From assembly GCA_030824095.1 (NCBI GenBank), contig JAVBYK010000433.1:1-5177 (forward strand): a DNA stretch of 5,177 nucleotides. The letters are read 5' to 3'. This DNA comes from a bacterium. GTDB taxonomy: Bacteria > Pseudomonadota > Gammaproteobacteria > Burkholderiales > Burkholderiaceae_C. The notes beneath the pieces were generated by a model that made no database searches, had not been told where the DNA came from, and saw nothing but the letters and a program-made list of their open reading frames with translations. This document shows, one piece after another, positions 1 through 5,177 of the stretch. The position numbers were made by a program, and so were the translations under genes. Each line of letters begins with the position of its first letter. The stretch's first letter is position 1.

Positions 1-1533
<1,533 letters not shown>

Positions 1534-1543
1534 GCAGAGCACC

Positions 1544-2368
1544 ATGGTCGATGACGTCACAAGCGTGGAAATTCGCCTCTTGCTGGAAGGCCTGCATGAT
1601 GTGTACGGCTACGACTTCCGTGACTATGCCGAGTCGTCCATCCGCCGGCGCCTGACCCATTGGCTGAACGAGTCACCCTTTGACACGTTTTCCCAGGCGC
1701 AGTCCGGGCTGCTCCGCGAGCGTGCGTTGTTTGAATCGCTGCTGCGCGGCATCACCGTCAATGTCACGGAAATGTTCCGCGATCCGCTGTTCTTCAAGGC
1801 GGTGCGCGAGCAGGTGGTCCCGTTTTTGAGAACCTATCCCTTCGTCAAGATCTGGCTGGCCGGGTGCTCAACCGGTGAGGAGGCCTACTCCATGGCCATC
1901 CTGCTCAATGAGGAAGGTCTTGCCGGGCGGTTTCGCATGTATGCCACCGACATCAACGAGACGGTATTGCAACAGGCCGCCGAGGGCGTGCTGTCGATTT
2001 CAGAGATGCAGCGCTTTACCCGCAACTACCAGGCCAGTGGTGGCAAGGCGTCGTTTTCCGATTACTACACGGCCCGCTACGAACGCGCCATTCTGTTTGG
2101 GGAATTGCGCAAGGACATTGTCTTTGCGCCGCACAATCTGGCCGTCGATGCCGAGTTTGGGGAGATGAACATGGTGCTGTGCCGCAACGTCATGATTTAT
2201 TTCAAGACCCCGCTGAAGGAACGCTGCCTGCGCCTCTTCGACAGCAGTCTGCTGCCCGGTGGCTTCCTGTGCCTGGGGCTGAAGGAAAGCCTGGAGCGGC
2301 GTGTGCAGGGTGAACGCTACGAAGAACTGCAACCCGCCATGCGGATTTACCGGAAGCGCTATGGCTGA
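1544..2368 (+). CDS. cheR: CheR-type protein-glutamate methyltransferase, non-chemotaxis subfamily
   Basis: This 274-residue protein has the usual length of a stand-alone CheR. The family uses S-adenosylmethionine to methylate glutamate side chains, classically on chemoreceptors. The N-terminal helical part (about residues 1-75) carries YGYDFRDYAESSIRRRL, a style I associate with CheR proteins sitting beside hybrid kinases. The catalytic domain follows: NVTEMFRD (73-80), the SAM-binding loop AGCSTGEEAYS (106-116), ATDIN (134-138) and LCRNVMIYF (212-220). All core motifs are present, so it should be active. There is no TPR or other extra domain. ATG 1544 lies 10 bases after the kinase stop, with only a weak Shine-Dalgarno (AGG at 1532-1534 overlapping that stop), which fits coupling to upstream translation. 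Its end overlaps the CheB start by 8 bases. The substrate is unknown; no chemoreceptor is encoded here, so the neighbouring kinase or a distant receptor are candidates (inference). Confidence 0.95.
   Translation: MVDDVTSVEIRLLLEGLHDVYGYDFRDYAESSIRRRLTHWLNESPFDTFSQAQSGLLRERALFESLLRGITVNVTEMFRDPLFFKAVREQVVPFLRTYPFVKIWLAGCSTGEEAYSMAILLNEEGLAGRFRMYATDINETVLQQAAEGVLSISEMQRFTRNYQASGGKASFSDYYTARYERAILFGELRKDIVFAPHNLAVDAEFGEMNMVLCRNVMIYFKTPLKERCLRLFDSSLLPGGFLCLGLKESLERRVQGERYEELQPAMRIYRKRYG
2352..2368 (+). promoter_or_regulatory. Coupled start of the CheB gene: SD-like GGAAG and 8-base overlap with the CheR gene
   Basis: GGAAG (2352-2356) lies four bases ahead of ATG 2361, and the CheR stop TGA is at 2366-2368. 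The start and stop share ATGGCTGA, so ribosomes ending CheR can restart on CheB. The spacing is a little short for an independent strong site, which favours translational coupling. This supports the short CheB form over the GTG start at 2301. Confidence 0.6.
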
Positions 2369-2978
2369 TGCACCAGTATTCCGCGCTGTGGTAGTGGGTG
2401 TCTCCAGTGGCGGCGTGCAGGCGCTGAGCAGCCTGCTGGGCGCCTTGCCGGCCAACTTCCCATTGCCCATCATGATTGTTCAGCACATTGGCGCCGAAGC
2501 CGGAAATGGCCTGGCCAGACTGCTCGATGCCCACAGCCCCCTGCACGTGAAGGAAGCTGATGAGCAGGATCGGGTGATGCCTGGCCATGTGTACCTGGCT
2601 CCAGCCAACTACCACCTGCTGGTGGAGCCGGATGGGCTTCTGGCGCTGTCAGCCGATGCGCCCGTCAGTTATGCTCGTCCGTCGGTGGATGTCCTGTTCG
2701 AGTCCGCCGCCGATGTCTACACCGACACGCTGATTGGTGTCGTCCTGACCGGGGCGAATTTCGATGGCAGCCGGGGGCTTGCGCGCATCAAGCAGTGCGG
2801 CGGATTGGCCATCGTGCAAGATCCTAAGGACGCGGAAGCACCGCAGATGCCGACGGCGGCACTGGCGGCAACCCCGGTAGACCACGTTCTGCCGCTGAAT
2901 GGCATTGCAGGCTTGTTGTCTGCGCTGGCTGGCGGCGGTGTATTGCCAACACGAAACAAGGTGCCTTGCCATGGCTGA
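2361..2978 (+). CDS. cheB: CheB-type protein-glutamate methylesterase, catalytic domain only
   Basis: This 205-residue protein corresponds to the CheB methylesterase domain alone; classical CheB is about 350 residues with an N-terminal receiver. The family hydrolyses glutamyl methyl esters, and classical members also deamidate glutamines. The expected Ser-His-Asp triad is visible: Ser15 in GVSSGG, His42 in IVQHIG and Asp135 in LTGANFDG. Other family signatures are PGHVYLAPANYHLL (74-87), YARPSVDVLFESAA (104-117) and a late MPTAAL. The LTGAN form in place of the chemotaxis LTGMG supports the hybrid-kinase-associated subfamily. I chose ATG 2361 because the conserved fold begins within about ten residues; an upstream GTG at 2301 would add 20 residues lying entirely inside the CheR gene. 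A GGAAG at 2352-2356 may serve as ribosome site. With no receiver, its activity cannot be switched on by phosphorylation in the way known for classical CheB, so control must come another way (inference). Confidence 0.95.
   Translation: MADAPVFRAVVVGVSSGGVQALSSLLGALPANFPLPIMIVQHIGAEAGNGLARLLDAHSPLHVKEADEQDRVMPGHVYLAPANYHLLVEPDGLLALSADAPVSYARPSVDVLFESAADVYTDTLIGVVLTGANFDGSRGLARIKQCGGLAIVQDPKDAEAPQMPTAALAATPVDHVLPLNGIAGLLSALAGGGVLPTRNKVPCHG
2958..2978 (+). promoter_or_regulatory. Coupled start of the diguanylate cyclase gene: AAGG site and 8-base overlap with the CheB gene
   Basis: AAGG (2958-2961) lies nine bases ahead of ATG 2971, a reasonable ribosome-site spacing. The CheB stop TGA at 2976-2978 falls inside the new reading frame, again through ATGGCTGA. 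The arrangement predicts coupled translation of the esterase and the c-di-GMP enzyme. Confidence 0.6.
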
Positions 2979-5177
2979 CAACATCGCCTTGCTGCTGGTC
3001 GATGACCGACCGGAAAATCTGACCGCGCTGAAGGCCGTTTTGGGGCCACTGGAAGTGGACCTGGTGACGGCCACCTCCGGCAATGATGCCTTGCGCTACA
3101 CCCTCAAGCGCGACTTCGCACTGGTACTGCTGGATGTGCAGATGCCGGGCATGGATGGTTTTGAGACCGCCGAATTGATGCGCTCCAACCCGAAGACGCG
3201 CCACCTGCCCATCATCTTTGTCACGGCGGGTATCAATGACATCCAGCTGCAGTTCAAGGGCTACGACCTGGGTGCGGTGGACTACCTGATCAAGCCGTTT
3301 GATCCCCACATCCTGCAAAGCAAGGTCAAGGTTTTCTGCGAGCTCTACAGCCACCGGCGGGAGTTGGAAGCTCATCGCACGCAACTGGAGGCCAGGATCC
3401 GTGAGCGGGTCGTGCAACTGCAGGAGAGCGAGGAGCGCTTCCGCCTGCTGGCCACCCATGCGCCGGTCGGCATCTACCAGATCAACAACGATGGCCATTG
3501 CCAGTTCGTCAATCCGAGTTGGAGTGCAGCTGCGGGGCTGTCACACGACGAAGCCGTGGGTAGCGGCTGGACCAGCACGGTGCACCCCGAGGACCGCGAT
3601 GAGGTGCTGCGGTCCTGGCAGGAAGCCGTTGCCGCAGGAAAACACTGGGGACGGGATTTTCGCTACCTCAAACCCGATGGTCAGGTGGCATGGGTCAGTG
3701 GCAGCGCGGTGCCGCTGCGCAATGCGCACAACGCGGTTACGGGCTATCTGGGCAACAACCTCGACATTACCCAGCGCAAGCGGGACGAGGCGTGGGATCG
3801 AACCCGCGCGGCGCTGATGGATGATCTGGCGCGTGGCACACCGCTGCCGGAGATGCTGCACACCATCGCCGAGGAGGCCGAACGGCAGGTTCCTGGCCTG
3901 GCCTGCACCATCTTGTTGGTGGATGAACTGGGGCAGAAGTTGATTCGCTCTGCGGCGCCCCGGGTCTCGCCTCCCGGTCCGCTGGCCATTCGCAGCTTTG
4001 GGGATGGTGACAGGGGCTGCGCGCATTCCGCGCGCCATGGCCGGCCATCGGCCATTGATGACATCAGCACCCATGCGGACTGCGCAGGATGTTGGCCCGG
4101 AACAGGGCGGCCGGTTGGTATTGCCTGCCGCACGGAGCCGTTGAGCGCCATGAATGGCGAAGTGTTGGGGGTTCTGGCCTGCCTGCGCCGGGAGTCCAAC
4201 GCCCCTGCTCCGGATGACACGGTGCGCATGGACAAGGCGGTCCGGCTGGCGTCGGTCGTGATTGAGCGCAAGCGCACCGAGAATGAGTTGCAGATTGCTG
4301 CCTCGGTCCACCAGGCCATCGGTGAGGCGATCACGGTGACGGATGCCAACAACCGCATCATCGCCATCAACCCGGCTTTCACCCAGTTGACCGGCTACAC
4401 CTCGCACGAGGCGATCGGCCAGACCCCGAGCATCCTGAACAGTGGCCGCCAGGACGCCAAGTTCTACCAGGGCATGTGGCATGCACTGGAAACCACGGGG
4501 CGCTGGCAGGGCGAGATATGCAACCGGCGCAAGAATGGTGACGAGTATCCCGAATGGCTGTCAATCAACACCATTTATGACAACGAAGGCAAGGTGTTGC
4601 GCCGCATTGCCATGTTCTCGGACATCACCGACAAGAAGCGCGCCGAAGAGACGATCTGGCGCCAGGCCAACTACGACCCATTGACCGAGCTGCCCAACCG
4701 GCGGCTGTTTCGTGACCGGCTCCAACAGGAGGTCATGCGCGCCCGGCGTTCGGGCACCCTGTTGGCATTGCTGTTTGTGGACCTCGACCATTTCAAGGAA
4801 GTCAATGACACGCTGGGACACCACGCGGGAGACAGCCTGCTGGTTGAGGCGGCAAAGCGCATTTGCCAATGCGTGCGCTCCAGCGACACGGTGGCGCGGT
4901 TGGGGGGCGATGAGTTCACCATCATCATGACCGACCTGAGCGACACCCACCGGGTCGGCGAAGTGGCGCAGGCCATGCTGCAGGCGCTGACAGCCCCGTT
5001 CACGCTGGAGGGCGAAATCGGCTATGTGTCGGCCAGCGTCGGCATCACGCTGTTCCCCAATGATGCGGCGGATGTGGATTCGCTGCTGAAGAACGCCGAC
5101 CAGGCGATGTACGCGTCCAAGGCCGGTGGGCGCAACCGCTTCAGCTACTTCACCGGTTCCATGCAGACCATGGCCAA
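2971..5177 (+). CDS. Response-regulator diguanylate cyclase, REC-PAS-GAF-PAS-GGDEF, probably with EAL (3' partial)
   Basis: An open frame of 735 complete codons runs off the right edge with no stop. Receiver (1-120): DD at 11-12, phospho-acceptor Asp55, Thr85, Lys108-Pro109. A charged helical linker (about 122-155) leads to PAS 1 (about 155-268, ending LDITQRKRDEA). A GAF-like domain (about 275-432) follows, then PAS 2 (about 441-555, with NRRKNGDEY and FSDIT). The GGDEF domain (about 565-725) starts DPLTELPNRR. By alignment to PleD, metal ligands are Asp604 and Asp647, guanine contacts Asn612 and Asp621, and the GGDEF signature (645-649) is intact. An RSSD inhibitory I-site (636-639) precedes it by exactly five residues. 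It should therefore make c-di-GMP from two GTP with product inhibition. The tail RNRFSYFTGSMQTMA resembles the linker leading into EAL domains, so a phosphodiesterase half probably follows. It starts at ATG 2971, overlapping the CheB gene, immediately before the receiver fold. The upstream kinase is the obvious phosphodonor candidate (inference). No membrane segment or signal peptide is seen. Confidence 0.94.
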   Translation, partial: MADNIALLLVDDRPENLTALKAVLGPLEVDLVTATSGNDALRYTLKRDFALVLLDVQMPGMDGFETAELMRSNPKTRHLPIIFVTAGINDIQLQFKGYDLGAVDYLIKPFDPHILQSKVKVFCELYSHRRELEAHRTQLEARIRERVVQLQESEERFRLLATHAPVGIYQINNDGHCQFVNPSWSAAAGLSHDEAVGSGWTSTVHPEDRDEVLRSWQEAVAAGKHWGRDFRYLKPDGQVAWVSGSAVPLRNAHNAVTGYLGNNLDITQRKRDEAWDRTRAALMDDLARGTPLPEMLHTIAEEAERQVPGLACTILLVDELGQKLIRSAAPRVSPPGPLAIRSFGDGDRGCAHSARHGRPSAIDDISTHADCAGCWPGTGRPVGIACRTEPLSAMNGEVLGVLACLRRESNAPAPDDTVRMDKAVRLASVVIERKRTENELQIAASVHQAIGEAITVTDANNRIIAINPAFTQLTGYTSHEAIGQTPSILNSGRQDAKFYQGMWHALETTGRWQGEICNRRKNGDEYPEWLSINTIYDNEGKVLRRIAMFSDITDKKRAEETIWRQANYDPLTELPNRRLFRDRLQQEVMRARRSGTLLALLFVDLDHFKEVNDTLGHHAGDSLLVEAAKRICQCVRSSDTVARLGGDEFTIIMTDLSDTHRVGEVAQAMLQALTAPFTLEGEIGYVSASVGITLFPNDAADVDSLLKNADQAMYASKAGGRNRFSYFTGSMQTMA

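Noticed and set aside
2301..2360. GTG at 2301 as an earlier CheB start
   Set aside because: The extra 20 residues are encoded within the CheR C-terminus and show no CheB-like character; ATG 2361 has a nearby SD-like site and a start-stop overlap.
1544..2978. Chemotaxis operon
   Set aside because: CheR and CheB are present, but there is no CheA, CheW, CheY, CheD, chemoreceptor or flagellar gene, CheB lacks its receiver, and both sequences look like the hybrid-kinase-associated subfamily.
3541..4482. Minus-strand open frame of 313 codons opposite the PAS-GAF region
   Set aside because: It is low in recognisable motifs and covers the continuous plus-strand frame with well-formed PAS and GAF signatures; best read as a shadow.

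Overview
The window is a tightly packed run of four genes, all on the + strand, with no gap longer than 10 bases. The coding style suggests a fairly GC-rich proteobacterium: strong G/C preference at third codon positions, ATG starts and overlapping gene ends. The protein styles resemble Burkholderiales such as the Comamonadaceae. That placement is an impression from protein style, not a search result.

Layout: (1) bases 1-1533 hold the C-terminal part of a hybrid sensor histidine kinase, cut by the left edge. It has the end of the ATP-binding domain followed by three consecutive receiver domains. (2) 1544-2368 is a CheR-type methyltransferase. (3) 2361-2978 is a CheB-type methylesterase with only the catalytic domain and no receiver. 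(4) 2971 to the right edge is a receiver-PAS-GAF-PAS-GGDEF protein, probably continuing into an EAL domain beyond the window. The last two junctions are 8-base overlaps with the identical sequence ATGGCTGA, so the genes are almost certainly one translationally coupled operon.

Working model (inference): the hybrid kinase senses a signal through domains upstream of the window and passes phosphate among its three receivers. It could also phosphorylate the stand-alone receiver on the fourth protein, which would set cyclic-di-GMP levels. The CheR/CheB pair looks like the non-chemotaxis subfamily often found beside hybrid kinases. It may add and remove methyl groups on the kinase or on a receptor encoded elsewhere. 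No CheA, CheW, chemoreceptor or flagellar gene is present. The families are all known; the point of interest is the combination of reversible methylation, a three-receiver kinase and a c-di-GMP enzyme in one coupled operon.

No RNA gene, mobile element, CRISPR array, repeat family, promoter or terminator could be supported. Both ends of the operon lie outside the window.
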